Notes: a model not told the origin generated them from the sequence alone. Shown: positions 8,915 to 18,461, counted from the stretch's first letter. The stretch is DNA of 64,000 nt from SZUA-430 sp034440355 (GCA_034440355.1 JAWXBY010000084.1:1-64000), one strand, 5' to 3'. Numbers and translations: made by a program.

Positions 8915-9295
8915 ATGGACACGGGGCTTATTATCGACGTCGTCGTCATCGCCATGCTGGGCGCCACGATCTTCTATGCGTTTCGGCTTGAGCGCCGGTT
9001 GGCGAACATGCGCAGCGCCCAAGCGGCGCTGAGCGATGTCATCCGCGAGCTGAACAACTCGGCGGCGCGCGCGGAGGCCGGCATTCACGGACTGAAGGCG
9101 GCGGCCGTTTCGTCCGGGCAGATGCTTGACGACAAGATCAAGCGCGCGCGCGGTTTGAACGACGAGCTCGCGTTGCTGCTGCAGTCGGGCGAGCGGTTGG
9201 GGCAGCGATTGGAATCGGCGCGGCCGCAAGTTGCGCCGCGCACGGCGCCGCGGGTCGGTGGCGAAGCGCTGCGGGCTCTCGGCGGTCTGCGTTAA
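8915..9295 (+). CDS. DUF6468 flagellar-locus membrane protein
   Basis: 126 residues: one N-terminal membrane helix (about 5-20), then a charged helical, probably coiled-coil region with K-A-A-A-V-S-S-G-Q-M-L-D and the R-A-R-G-L-N-D-E-L motif. I recognise this as the DUF6468 family, found in alphaproteobacteria next to fliM. It starts two bases after the fliM stop and is followed 15 bases later by the MotE-like gene, so it is very likely part of the motor operon. Its molecular role is not established. Confidence 0.75.
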   Translation: MDTGLIIDVVVIAMLGATIFYAFRLERRLANMRSAQAALSDVIRELNNSAARAEAGIHGLKAAAVSSGQMLDDKIKRARGLNDELALLLQSGERLGQRLESARPQVAPRTAPRVGGEALRALGGLR

Positions 9296-9310
9296 AGAAA
9301 GAACAAACTT

Positions 9311-10027
9311 ATGTCGTCGCGCGTACGTCTCCTGCCTGTTCTGATCGGCACCGCCGGTATTCTGCTGACGTTGCGGATCGGCGCGCTGGCGTCGAGCGCA
9401 TCGCCGCAGGCTGAGCCCGCTGCGCCGCCTGCCGCGGAAGCGCCGGCGGCGGCTGAAGCGCCTGCGGCCGAGGCGACACACGCGCCGACCGAGACTACAC
9501 CTGCCGTTGCAGAGCCTGCGCCGACGCCGTCCATCGGGCAGGCGCAGACGAAGGGCGAGGCGGAAGTCTTGCAGAATTTGAGCGCGCGGCGCGCGGCGCT
9601 CGACGAGCGCGAACGCGACCTCACCATGCGCGAGCAGCTGATCGGTGTGACGGAGAAGCGCGTCGAAGAGCGCCTCGCTGAGCTCAAGGATTTGGAGACG
9701 CGGCTCAACGTCATGCTCGCCAAGCGCGACGAGGCGGAAGAACTGCAGATGACGTCGCTCGTCAAAACATATGAGAGCATGAAGCCGTCTGATGCGGCGC
9801 GTGTGTTCAATAAACTGGATCGCGGCGTGCTTCTGAGCGTTGCGTCTCGGATGAAGCCGCAGAAGATCGGCGCCGTGCTGGCGGCGATGGATGCGTCTAA
9901 GGCCCAGGATCTGACGGTTATGCTGGCGCTTCGGCTGAATGTGCAGCGGCAGCGTGCTGCGGAACCGGCGCCGGTTGCGCAACCGCAACCTGCCGCCGCG
10001 GCATCGCCGACCCCGCCGCCCGCCTGA
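9311..10027 (+). CDS. MotE-like flagellar motility chaperone
   Basis: 238 residues with an N-terminal membrane anchor or signal (about 7-28), an Ala/Pro/Glu-rich linker to about residue 85, a coiled coil rich in R-A-A-L-D-E-R-E-R-D-L (about 90-145), and a MotE/MgtE-N-type helical domain (Y-E-S-M-K-P-S-D-A-A-R-V-F-N at about 155, then I-G-A-V-L-A-A-M-D). MotE of rhizobia is a periplasmic chaperone for MotC. The match is by architecture and the S-D-A-A-R-V-F motif. It lies in the fliL-fliM operon, so a flagellar role is well supported. Confidence 0.8.
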   Translation: MSSRVRLLPVLIGTAGILLTLRIGALASSASPQAEPAAPPAAEAPAAAEAPAAEATHAPTETTPAVAEPAPTPSIGQAQTKGEAEVLQNLSARRAALDERERDLTMREQLIGVTEKRVEERLAELKDLETRLNVMLAKRDEAEELQMTSLVKTYESMKPSDAARVFNKLDRGVLLSVASRMKPQKIGAVLAAMDASKAQDLTVMLALRLNVQRQRAAEPAPVAQPQPAAAASPTPPPA

Positions 10028-10081
10028 TCCTTAACGCAGACTTAACCGCGCGGTCGCTAGCGTCGGTCGGTTCCGAACTCT

Positions 10082-13000
10082 TTGCAGGGCCTTCTCTGGT
10101 TGCGCACGTTATTGCCCATCGGCTTCGTGACGTTGGCGCTTGCGTCCTTGGCGTTTGCCGAGGGCGCGGACAAGCCGACCGTGAAGGTGAGCGCCGCCGC
10201 GCAGGGCGGGTTCGGACGCGTGACGTTCGATTGGTCCGACGATGTGAAGGGCCAAGGCCAGATCGTCGACGGCGTGTTCGTCGTTCGCTTCGACGAGAGT
10301 TTCGACGCGGACACCGAGTTGCTCGCGCGTGCGCTTGATCCCTATGTCGCGCTGGTTCGGCAGGATGCCGACGGACGCACGTTGCGCTTTGCGCTGAAGG
10401 GGCCGGTGCGGCTCAAGAACGCCACTCAGGGCACGCGTGTGTCGTTCGATCTCGTGCCGCCGTCGTTTGCGGGCGATCCGCCCGCGCCGGCCGCGCCCGA
10501 CCCGACGACCCAGAAGGAGAGCCGGCAGCTTGTCGTGCGCGTCACCGAACGCGAGAAGACGACGCGGCTGCTGTTCGATTTTCCGGGCAAGGCCGTTCAC
10601 GCGGCAAAGTTGGCCGACGGCAAGCTCACGGTCACGTTCTCCAAGGAAGCGAAGGTCGACCTTAAGCGCTTCACGCAGTCGCCACCCGGATGGGTGCGCG
10701 GTGCGCGGTCGAGCGTCGCCAATGGCAAGCTGACGGTTGAGTTCGACGTCGATCGCGAAGCCGATTTTCGAGATGCGAGCAACGGCGATCAGATCGTTCT
10801 CGAACTTAGCGATCCGAAGACGGACTCCTCCGCTGCGGCGGAGACCGCCGCGACGTCGGCGCCGAGAATCTTGATCCCGGATCAGACCGCCGACGCGGTG
10901 CCGGCGCCGCCGGTGTTTGTGGCGGAGAAAATTGCTTTCAAATTGCCGCCACGCAAAGGCGAGGCGCCGCCCCCGGTTGCCGCTGCGGCCGCTGAACCCG
11001 CCCAACCTACAACGGTCGTCGAGGCTGCGGACGCGAAGCTTGCGGCGCACTCTGATGCGGCTGCGATTACGGTTGCCGATCACGCGCCCGATCCCCATGC
11101 GCCTGTCGCGTCGCCGACCGATCCCAGTCCGTTGCCGCCGGCGTTGCGGCTTGGGCAGAGTGACCTTGAAGCGGCGCTGTCGCCGTTGCCGGCAGCGACA
11201 GCCGCCGTGCCGGGGCAGGCGCGGGCGGAAATTTTCGGATCGATGCTGCGGCTCGAACTGCCGTATTCGAAATTGCCGCCGGCCGCCGTGTTCCGGCGCG
11301 GCTTGGCGATTTGGTTCGTCGCGTCGAGCGGCGAGACCATGGATCTAAGCGCACTCGCCAACTTGCCCAATGCGCCGGCGCGGGTCTTGTCGACGCCGAC
11401 GGAGATTGCGCCGGGGATTACCGCGTTCCGTCTGGAAGCGCCGGCATCGATGTCGGTGTCGACGTCGGCTGCCGGCAACAGTTGGGTGATCGCGATCGGC
11501 AATACGGTGCCGGATATGCCGGCGCAGTTGCAGCTGGTGCGGCAGACGTCGGGTACGAACACAAAGATGCGCGCTTATTTGCCCGGCGTGCAGCAGGTCG
11601 TTTGGGTGCGCGATCCGCAGACGCAAGACCGCCTAGCCGCGGTGTTGAGTTATGCACCGGCGCGCGGTCTGGCCACGGGACGCAGCTTTGTGGAATTCGC
11701 GGCGCTGCCGTCGCAGCAAGGTCTCGCCGTGCAGGCGATCGCCGACGACGTGACCGTGACCGTGGAGGGCACGGATGCGGTGATCGCGCGGCCAAGTGGG
11801 CTCAATATCTCGGACGCGCAGTTCGCTCGCGCGGTGACGACGGACACGCCGACCTTCGCCAGCGGCGAGAGTCCGGCCTATGTCGATTTCGCAGCGTGGG
11901 GTAAGCCGATTGCGGAGACGCGGGCGGAAGCGGTGCGCAAGCTGATGCGACTATCGGCGGGCAGTCCGGGCGGGATGAGCGCGCCGCGCATGTCGCTGGC
12001 GCGTTACTACATCGCCGAAGGGTTTGCGGCGGAAGGCTTGGGCGTGCTGGGCAATATCGCGCGCGAAGATCAAACGGCGGAGGCGACGCCCGCTTTTCGC
12101 GTGACGCGCGCGGTGGCGAATCTGATGATGGCGCGGCCGCGCGAGGCGTTGACCGATCTCAGCATGGAAGCCTTGGGCAATGATGCGCATGCGGCGTTGT
12201 GGCGTGGTTTGGCTGCCGCGGGCGTGCGCGATTGGCGCTTGGCGCGCAGCAATTTGATGACGGCGACAAAGATTTTGAATCGATATCCGCCGGTGTGGCA
12301 GGCGCGGGCGCGTACGTCGCTGGCGGAGGCCGCGCTGGCGCTCAACGAACCTTCGAGTGCGACGCAGGCTTTGGCCGGCATGCCGCAAGGCCCTTTGCCG
12401 GCCGATGTCGAGGGCAAGGCGAAGCTCGTGCGCGCCCAGTTGGATGTCGTGTCGAACAAGATCGATGCAGCGATTACCGCTTACGATGACTTGGCGTCGT
12501 CGTCTTATAAACCGATTGCAGTGCGGGCGAAGCTTGAAGGCACGGTGCTGAAATCGCAGAAGGGCAAGATCAAGCCTGAACAGGCGATCGATGCGCTGGA
12601 GCGGTTGCGTTATCAGTGGCGCGGCGATGAGACCGAACTAAAGACGCTGACCGAACTCGGTAAGCTCTACGTCGAGAACAACCGCGTGCGTGATGGGTTG
12701 AACACGATGCGCCTTGCGGTGCGCCACTTCGCCAACTCGGACGAAGCGCGCGCGACCGCGGCGCAGATGGGCAAGATGTTCGAGGGCCTGTTCCTTGCCG
12801 GCAAGGCGGACGACCTGCCGCCGGTGCAGGCGCTGGCCTTGTTCTACGACTATCGCGAGTTGACGCCGGTAGGGTCGCAGGGCGACGAGATGATCCGCAA
12901 GCTTGCGGACCGGCTTGTGTCGGTCGATTTGTTGCCGCAGGCGGCGGAGTTGCTGCAACACCAGGTCAGCAATCGTTTGGAGGGGATCGGCAAGGCGTCG

Positions 13001-13645
13001 GTCGCAACGCGGCTTGCCCTCATCTATCTTCTCGATCGCAAGGCCGAGAAGGCGCTGGCCACCATTCGCGACACCAAACAGACGCGGTTGCCGGACGATT
13101 TGATCGAGCAGCGCAATTTGATCGAAGGTCGCGCGCTCGCCGATTTGAAGATGTACGACGATGCGCTCGATCTCGTCGCGGCGGACATGACGCCTGAGGC
13201 CGATCGTCTGCGCGCCGACATCTATTGGGATGCGCAGCGCTGGCCGGATGCAGCGGCGAAGGCCGAGACGATGCTGGGCACGCGGTATCAGGATGTGACG
13301 GCGATGACGCAGACAGAGCGCGACGACCTGATGCGTGCGTGCGTCGCCTATTCGTTGGCCGGGGACGGCGCCTCGCTGGAGCGGTTGCGCACGCGGTATG
13401 AGGCGAAGATGTCGCTGTCGCCGGACGCGAAGGCGTTCGCGGTGGTGACGCGATCGCCGGACGTGACCGGCGACGACTACAAGAGCCTGGTCAAGCGCGT
13501 GTCGTCGGCCGATACGCTCAGCGCTTTCTTGCAGGATTTCCGCGCGCGCTATGGCACGGGCGGGGTTGCGAACAATGCGCTCACGACGACGCCTGCTGCG
13601 GCGGTGACGCCACCTACCGCGCCGGCGACGACAGCGTCGAACTGA
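10082..13645 (+). CDS. Giant periplasmic tetratricopeptide-type repeat protein at the flagellar locus
   Basis: 1187 residues. A TTG at 10082 is the only start that keeps the whole signal peptide (residues 1-26, ending L-A-F-A); the frame is closed upstream at 10058. Residues about 30-270 hold two AMIN-like beta regions, each with a pattern like V-T-F-D-W and L-L-F-D-F. Ala/Pro-rich linkers occupy about 270-385. After another beta-rich domain (about 385-600), residues 620-1130 are almost entirely helical with TPR-like spacing (A-A-E-G-L-G-V-L, A-L-W-R-G-L-A-A-A-G). It follows the MotE-like gene by 54 bases. Exact function is unknown; a motor or basal-body scaffold is an inference from position. 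Confidence 0.75.
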   Translation: MQGLLWLRTLLPIGFVTLALASLAFAEGADKPTVKVSAAAQGGFGRVTFDWSDDVKGQGQIVDGVFVVRFDESFDADTELLARALDPYVALVRQDADGRTLRFALKGPVRLKNATQGTRVSFDLVPPSFAGDPPAPAAPDPTTQKESRQLVVRVTEREKTTRLLFDFPGKAVHAAKLADGKLTVTFSKEAKVDLKRFTQSPPGWVRGARSSVANGKLTVEFDVDREADFRDASNGDQIVLELSDPKTDSSAAAETAATSAPRILIPDQTADAVPAPPVFVAEKIAFKLPPRKGEAPPPVAAAAAEPAQPTTVVEAADAKLAAHSDAAAITVADHAPDPHAPVASPTDPSPLPPALRLGQSDLEAALSPLPAATAAVPGQARAEIFGSMLRLELPYSKLPPAAVFRRGLAIWFVASSGETMDLSALANLPNAPARVLSTPTEIAPGITAFRLEAPASMSVSTSAAGNSWVIAIGNTVPDMPAQLQLVRQTSGTNTKMRAYLPGVQQVVWVRDPQTQDRLAAVLSYAPARGLATGRSFVEFAALPSQQGLAVQAIADDVTVTVEGTDAVIARPSGLNISDAQFARAVTTDTPTFASGESPAYVDFAAWGKPIAETRAEAVRKLMRLSAGSPGGMSAPRMSLARYYIAEGFAAEGLGVLGNIAREDQTAEATPAFRVTRAVANLMMARPREALTDLSMEALGNDAHAALWRGLAAAGVRDWRLARSNLMTATKILNRYPPVWQARARTSLAEAALALNEPSSATQALAGMPQGPLPADVEGKAKLVRAQLDVVSNKIDAAITAYDDLASSSYKPIAVRAKLEGTVLKSQKGKIKPEQAIDALERLRYQWRGDETELKTLTELGKLYVENNRVRDGLNTMRLAVRHFANSDEARATAAQMGKMFEGLFLAGKADDLPPVQALALFYDYRELTPVGSQGDEMIRKLADRLVSVDLLPQAAELLQHQVSNRLEGIGKASVATRLALIYLLDRKAEKALATIRDTKQTRLPDDLIEQRNLIEGRALADLKMYDDALDLVAADMTPEADRLRADIYWDAQRWPDAAAKAETMLGTRYQDVTAMTQTERDDLMRACVAYSLAGDGASLERLRTRYEAKMSLSPDAKAFAVVTRSPDVTGDDYKSLVKRVSSADTLSAFLQDFRARYGTGGVANNALTTTPAAAVTPPTAPATTASN

Positions 13646-13718
13646 GCGGATCGTCCGATTTCAAGAGTTGATCCGTGGGTGACCTCGCGGTCTAGTGGAG
13701 CCTTCGAGGGAGGGCGTC

Positions 13719-14876
13719 ATGCGGATTTTCGCGATCGGTTGGGCGGCGTTGTTCTTAGGGCTCGCCGTGGCGCAGGCCGCGGAAGCGCGGCGCAGCAACG
13801 AAGAAATCGACGCCGAGGTCGCGAAGGTGATGAAGGCGACGGGCGCGCAGGGGCTTGCGATCGCCTATATCGAGAACGGCAGCCCGGTTTATGTGCAGGC
13901 GTACGGCAAGCGGAATGCGGCAGGCGATCCCCTTCAGATCAACACGATCATGTACGGCGCGTCGCTGACCAAGGCGGCGTTCGGACATCTCGTCGCGCAG
14001 TTGGCGGATGAGGGGAAGATCAATCTCGACGCGTCGATTGCGACCTATCTGCCGAAGCCGTTGCCGGACTATCCGACGGAAGACAAGTACGCGCCATGGA
14101 GCGACCTCAAGGGCGACGAGCGGTGGCGGCGTCTGACGCCGCGCATTTTGCTGACGCATAGCTCGGGATTTGCGAATTTCGCGTTTCTGGAGCCGGACGG
14201 GAAGTTGCGTTTTCATTTCGAGCCCGGCTCGCGTTACGCCTATTCGGGCGAAGGGCTCATTCTCTTGCAGTTCGTGCTGGAGAAGGGGCTTGGGCTCGAC
14301 GTCGGTGACGAGATGCAACGGCGCGTGTTCGAGCCGTTCGGCATGACGAACACGAGCATGATGTGGCGCGCGGATTTCGCCAAGAACCTTGCCGACGGAT
14401 TTGATGCGGCGGGGAAGGTCGAGCCGCACGACGAACGCAGCACGGTGCGCGCGGCGGGGTCGATGGACACGACGATCGATGACATCGCGCGCTTGGCTGC
14501 CGGATATGTGAAAGGCGAAGGCATTTCGCCGCGTGCGCGTGCCGAACTGACGAAGGCCTATTTGCCGATCACGACGGCGTCGCAGTTTCCGTCGCTACAG
14601 CCGGAGTTGCCGCCCGCGAAACGGCGCGCGGATTTGGCGGCGGGCCTTGGCGTCATCGCGTTCAAGGGACCGGAGGGGCCGGGCTTCTACAAAGGCGGGC
14701 ACAACGATACGACGGGGAACACATGGGTGTGCGTCGAGAAGCGGCGCAGCTGTGTCGTCATTCTGTCGAACGACGTGCGGGCGGAAGCCGGTTTCCCGCG
14801 GCTGGTGAAATTTCTCCTCGGCGAGACCGGCGCGCCGTGGAGTTGGGAGTACGGCAATATGAAGTTCGTGCCTTAG
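13719..14876 (+). CDS. Secreted serine hydrolase, class C beta-lactamase/esterase family
   Basis: 385 residues with a signal peptide (residues 1-23, ending A-Q-A-A-E-A). The penicillin-binding-protein fold motifs are S82-L-T-K85 (SxxK nucleophile), Y-S-G-E (in place of YxN, as in esterase-type members) and H-S-S-G-F. The C-terminal K-G-G-H-N-D-T-T-G region replaces KTG. Members include esterases, D-aminopeptidases and lactamases; sequence alone does not decide the substrate. The ATG at 13719 has a strong GAGGGAGG Shine-Dalgarno. It converges on nadC with a four-base overlap. Confidence 0.85.
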   Translation: MRIFAIGWAALFLGLAVAQAAEARRSNEEIDAEVAKVMKATGAQGLAIAYIENGSPVYVQAYGKRNAAGDPLQINTIMYGASLTKAAFGHLVAQLADEGKINLDASIATYLPKPLPDYPTEDKYAPWSDLKGDERWRRLTPRILLTHSSGFANFAFLEPDGKLRFHFEPGSRYAYSGEGLILLQFVLEKGLGLDVGDEMQRRVFEPFGMTNTSMMWRADFAKNLADGFDAAGKVEPHDERSTVRAAGSMDTTIDDIARLAAGYVKGEGISPRARAELTKAYLPITTASQFPSLQPELPPAKRRADLAAGLGVIAFKGPEGPGFYKGGHNDTTGNTWVCVEKRRSCVVILSNDVRAEAGFPRLVKFLLGETGAPWSWEYGNMKFVP

Positions 14877-15742
14877 ACCGGTTTGAAGTCGAGGCCGAGG
14901 TCTAGGACTTTTGCCGAGTGGGTGATGGCGCCTGAGGAGATGAGGTCGACGCCGGTGGCGGCGACGGCGGCGATGGTGTCGGCGGTGATGTTGCCGGAGG
15001 CTTCGAGTTTGGCGCGGCCTGCGGTGCGTTTGACGGCTTCGCGCAGGGTGTCCGGCTTCATGTTGTCGAGGAGGACGGTGTTCGCGCCGTGCGTCAGGGC
15101 CTCTTCGAGTTGGTCGAGGCTGTCGACTTCGATTTCGAGGTGGACCATGTGGCCGGCGCGGGTGCGCGCTGCGGTGATCGCTTGGCGGACGCCGCCGGCC
15201 GCCACGATGTGGTTGTCCTTGATGAGGATTCCGTCGTCGAGGCCGAAGCGGTGGTTTTGGCCGCCGCCGCAGCGGACCGCGTATTTCTCGAACACGCGTA
15301 AGCCGGGCGTCGTTTTGCGGGTGCAGACGACTTTGGCTTTTGTGCCTTCGACGAGAGCGACGAGTTTTGCCGTCGCGGTCGCGATGCCGGAGAGGCGGCC
15401 CAGGTAGTTCAACGCGACGCGTTCGGCGCTGAGGATCGGGCGGGCGCGGCCTTCGATGACGGCGACGGTGTCGCCGCGTTCGACGTTGGCGCCGTCCGGC
15501 GTGTGGATCGTGATTTTGATTTTCGGGTCGAGCAGGTGGAACGCAGCGACGGCGAGATCGAGGCCTGCGATGCGGCCGGGTTCACGTGCAGCGATCACGC
15601 CGTGCGCGATGGTGGTCGCCGAGATTGTGGCTTCTGTCGTCAGGTCGCCGCCGCGGCCGAAGTCTTCGAGGAGCGCGGCGCGGACTGCCGGTTCGATGAT
15701 CAGCGGCGAGAGTGGCTGGACGGCGACGGCGGGCGTCTTCAT
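14873..15742 (-). CDS. nadC: Quinolinate phosphoribosyltransferase NadC
   Basis: 289 residues; converts quinolinate and PRPP to nicotinate mononucleotide, the last step of the de novo branch encoded here. Typical motifs: E-D-F-G-R-G-G-D-L-T-T near the N-terminus, N-Y-L-G-R-L-S-G-I-A-T, C-T-R-K-T-T-P-G-L-R and E-V-D-S-L-D-Q-L-E-E. It is the third gene of nadA-nadB-nadC and its ATG overlaps the nadB stop by four bases (ATGA), so translation is probably coupled. Confidence 0.97.
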   Translation of the reverse strand: MKTPAVAVQPLSPLIIEPAVRAALLEDFGRGGDLTTEATISATTIAHGVIAAREPGRIAGLDLAVAAFHLLDPKIKITIHTPDGANVERGDTVAVIEGRARPILSAERVALNYLGRLSGIATATAKLVALVEGTKAKVVCTRKTTPGLRVFEKYAVRCGGGQNHRFGLDDGILIKDNHIVAAGGVRQAITAARTRAGHMVHLEIEVDSLDQLEEALTHGANTVLLDNMKPDTLREAVKRTAGRAKLEASGNITADTIAAVAATGVDLISSGAITHSAKVLDLGLDFKPV

Positions 15743-17319
15743 TTCACCGCCTGGAGTTTGGCGGGCGTCGTGGCGCCGACGGCTTCGGCCGCTGTCTTGC
15801 GTACTTCAGCCAGGGTTGTGAACGTGCGCTTTCCTTGTGCGTCCGTCTGCGGGTAGTCGCTGCGGAAGTGGCCGCCGCGGCTTTCGTGGCGGTTGAGGGC
15901 CGCGCCTGCGATCATGAGAGCGGTCGCCGTCATGTTGCGCATGTCGGCGTCACCGGCGTTCGCCTTCTCGAGTTGCGCGATTGTGGCGAGCGCCTCGGTC
16001 AAGCCTTCAGCGTCGCGTTCGAGACCGACGTTCATGGTCATCGTGTGGCGCAAGGTCTTGACGGCGACGGCTGTCGGGAGCGTGCCGTTGGTCACGGGCC
16101 TCGCCGCGTTCGTTTCGTGGCGGGCGATTTGGGCGACGTCTTTGGCGGCGCGGGCGCCGAAGACGATCGCCTCGAGCAGCGAGTTCGACGCAAGGCGGTT
16201 CGCGCCGTGCGCGCCTGTCGACGCACATTCGCCGATCGCCCAAAGGCCTTTGAGACTCGTGCGCGCGTGTTCGTCCACCGCGATGCCGCCCATGTGGTAG
16301 TGCGCGGCGGGGGCGACGGGAATTAAGTCCGTTCGGGGATCGATGTCGGCTGACTTGCAGTAGTCGAACACGGTCGGGAATTTTTCGGCGAAGCGCGGGC
16401 CGATGGCGGTGCGCGCGTCGAGGAAGGTTTTGCGGCCCTTGCGGATCTCGCGGAAGATGCCGCGCGCGACCACGTCGCGCGGGGCGAGTTCGGCGTCTTT
16501 GTGGATCGCGAGCATGAAGCGTTCGCCGCGGTCGTTGACGAGGATCGCGCCTTCGCCGCGCAAGGCTTCGGTGGCGAGCGGCGCGGGGTCGCGGCCGATG
16601 TTGATCGCCGTCGGGTGGAACTGGACGAACTCGGGATCTGCAATCGTGGCGCCGGCGCGGGCGGCCATGCCCAAGCCTTGGCCGCGGGCTTGCGGCGGGT
16701 TCGTCGTGACTTCGAAGAGGCCGCCGACGCCGCCCAACGCGAAGATCGTCGCGTCGGCGCGGATGAAGACGGGGGCTGCTTTGTCGTTCGCGCGGTGGGC
16801 GTAGACGCCGGCGACGCGGCCGTCTTCGATCGCGAGTTCGAAGGCGACGTAGCCTTCGACGATCTTTATGCGCGGTTCGTTTTTTACCGCTTTGATGAGG
16901 GCGGCCATGATTTCGGCGCCGGCGCGGTCGCCGGTCACGCGGACGATGCGGTGGCGGCCGTGCGCGGCTTCGCGGCCGAGGACGTAGCCGCCGCTGGCGT
17001 CGCGGTCGAACGGCACGCCGAGGCGTGCGAGGTCGTCGATGCGAGCTGCGGCTTCGGAGGCGATGAGGCGCGCGATCTTCGGGTCAACGATGCCGGCCCC
17101 TGCGATCTCGGTGTCTTGCGCGTGCAGTTCGGGCGAATCGTCTGCGCCGAGCGCGGCGGCGATGCCGCCTTGGGCCCAGGTGCTGGACGCGCCGGAGCCG
17201 AGCGAGGCGGCCGAGAGGATCGTGACTGGGCCTTTGATGTTGAGCGCGGTGAAGAGGCCCGCAAGGCCTGCGCCGACGATGAGGACGCCGCCGGAGTTGA
17301 TGACGTTGTCGTTGGTCAT
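15739..17319 (-). CDS. nadB: L-aspartate oxidase NadB
   Basis: 526-residue FAD enzyme oxidising L-aspartate to iminoaspartate. The N-terminus has the FAD dinucleotide motif G-A-G-L-A-G-L and the NadB signature S-S-T-W-A-Q-G-G-I-A-A-A-L. Other landmarks are H-x-T-A-I-N-I-G, Y-H-M-G-G-I-A-V-D and A-S-T-G-A-H-G-A-N-R-L-A-S-N-S-L-L-E, which is diagnostic for the succinate dehydrogenase/NadB flavoprotein family. It follows nadA by a single base. Confidence 0.97.
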   Translation of the reverse strand: MTNDNVINSGGVLIVGAGLAGLFTALNIKGPVTILSAASLGSGASSTWAQGGIAAALGADDSPELHAQDTEIAGAGIVDPKIARLIASEAAARIDDLARLGVPFDRDASGGYVLGREAAHGRHRIVRVTGDRAGAEIMAALIKAVKNEPRIKIVEGYVAFELAIEDGRVAGVYAHRANDKAAPVFIRADATIFALGGVGGLFEVTTNPPQARGQGLGMAARAGATIADPEFVQFHPTAINIGRDPAPLATEALRGEGAILVNDRGERFMLAIHKDAELAPRDVVARGIFREIRKGRKTFLDARTAIGPRFAEKFPTVFDYCKSADIDPRTDLIPVAPAAHYHMGGIAVDEHARTSLKGLWAIGECASTGAHGANRLASNSLLEAIVFGARAAKDVAQIARHETNAARPVTNGTLPTAVAVKTLRHTMTMNVGLERDAEGLTEALATIAQLEKANAGDADMRNMTATALMIAGAALNRHESRGGHFRSDYPQTDAQGKRTFTTLAEVRKTAAEAVGATTPAKLQAVK

Positions 17320-17320
17320 G

Positions 17321-18370
17321 TCAGTGCACCGCGGGTTTCGGTTTGCCGACGGCGAGCATCGCTTCGACGGCGGCTTTGGCGCGGGTTGCGATGTCGGGGT
17401 CGACCTTCACCTCGAACTGCATCGTCTGCAGCGCGCGCAAGATTTTGTCCAACGTGATGCGCTTCATGTGCGGGCAGAGGTTGCAGGGGCGGAGGAATTC
17501 GACGTCGCGGATTTGCGCCGAGATGTTGTCGGCCATCGAGCATTCGGTGAGCAGCACCACGCGCGGCGGGCGCTTCTGAATGACGTAGTCCGTCATCGCG
17601 GATGTAGAGCCGGCGAAGTCGGCTTCGGCGACGACGTCGGCGGGGCATTCGGGATGGGCGAGGACGATCGCGCCGGGGTGGTCGGCTTTGAAGCGGCGGA
17701 TGTCGGCGGCGGTGAAGCGTTCGTGGACTTCGCAGCGGCCGTGCCAGGCGATGATCTTGATCTTGGTCTGGTTGGCGACGTTCTGCGCCAAGAACTTGTC
17801 GGGGATCATGATGACCGTGTCGACGCCGCGTTCCTTGGCGATCGATTCCACGACCGCGACCGCGTTCGACGACGTGCAGCAGATGTCGCTTTCGGCCTTC
17901 ACGTCGGCGGACGTGTTGACGTAGGTGACGACGGGCAGGTTCGGGTATTTTTGTTTGAGCAGACGTACGTCGGCGCCGGTGATCGAGGCGGCGAGGGAGC
18001 AGCCGGCTTCGAGGTCGGGGATCAGCACCGTCTTATCCGGGGACAGGATCTTCGACGTCTCGGCCATGAAATGGACGCCGGCTTGGACGATGATCTTTGC
18101 GTCCGTCTTCGCGGCTTCGCGCGCGAGCTGGAGGCTGTCGCCCACGAAGTCGGCGACGCAGTGGAAGATTTCGGGCGTTTGATAATTGTGCGCGAGGATG
18201 ACGGCGCCGCGTTCCTTCTTCAGGCGGTTGATCTCGGCGATCAGCGGCGCGAAGTGGGGCCATTCGATCTCGGGAATGACATTCGAGACCTTCGCGTATA
18301 GCTCACGCGTCGCGGCGGCGACTTCGGGCGTGTAGGCCAACTTGGCGTGGTGCGCGGGGGCTGACATCAT
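17321..18370 (-). CDS. nadA: Quinolinate synthase NadA
   Basis: 349-residue [4Fe-4S] enzyme joining iminoaspartate with dihydroxyacetone phosphate to give quinolinate. It carries the family motifs A-H-N-Y-Q, G-D-S-L-Q-L-A, V-H-F-M-A-E-T, S-S-N-A-V, A-H-P-E-C and the cluster-binding R-P-C-N-L-C-P-H-M region near the C-terminus. It is the first gene of the operon. The start is ATG-ATG (18370 or 18367) after a TGAGGA Shine-Dalgarno, and the 19-bp palindrome at 18379-18397 sits only nine bases upstream. Confidence 0.97.
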   Translation of the reverse strand: MMSAPAHHAKLAYTPEVAAATRELYAKVSNVIPEIEWPHFAPLIAEINRLKKERGAVILAHNYQTPEIFHCVADFVGDSLQLAREAAKTDAKIIVQAGVHFMAETSKILSPDKTVLIPDLEAGCSLAASITGADVRLLKQKYPNLPVVTYVNTSADVKAESDICCTSSNAVAVVESIAKERGVDTVIMIPDKFLAQNVANQTKIKIIAWHGRCEVHERFTAADIRRFKADHPGAIVLAHPECPADVVAEADFAGSTSAMTDYVIQKRPPRVVLLTECSMADNISAQIRDVEFLRPCNLCPHMKRITLDKILRALQTMQFEVKVDPDIATRAKAAVEAMLAVGKPKPAVH

Positions 18371-18378
18371 ATCCTCAT

Positions 18379-18397
18379 TATGCTCAATCTGAGCATA
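18379..18397. promoter_or_regulatory. NadQ-type operator 1 upstream of nadABC
   Basis: TATGCTCA-ATC-TGAGCATA is a perfect palindrome of two 8-base arms around three bases. It begins nine bases before the nadA start, where a bound repressor would block transcription. It agrees with my recollection of the predicted NadQ operator of alphaproteobacterial NAD genes; the match is from memory, not a database search. Confidence 0.8.
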
Positions 18398-18442
18398 TAT
18401 ATGGTATCAAAAAACGGCGGTTCCAGATGCCGCCTTGGAATA

Positions 18443-18461
18443 AATGCTAGGATTGAGCATA
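18443..18461. promoter_or_regulatory. NadQ-type operator 2 (imperfect)
   Basis: A second 19-base copy: the right arm TGAGCATA is perfect, and the left arm AATGCTAG matches TATGCTCA in five of eight positions. Its centre is 64 bases from that of operator 1, close to six helical turns, which would suit cooperative binding or looping. Confidence 0.6.
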
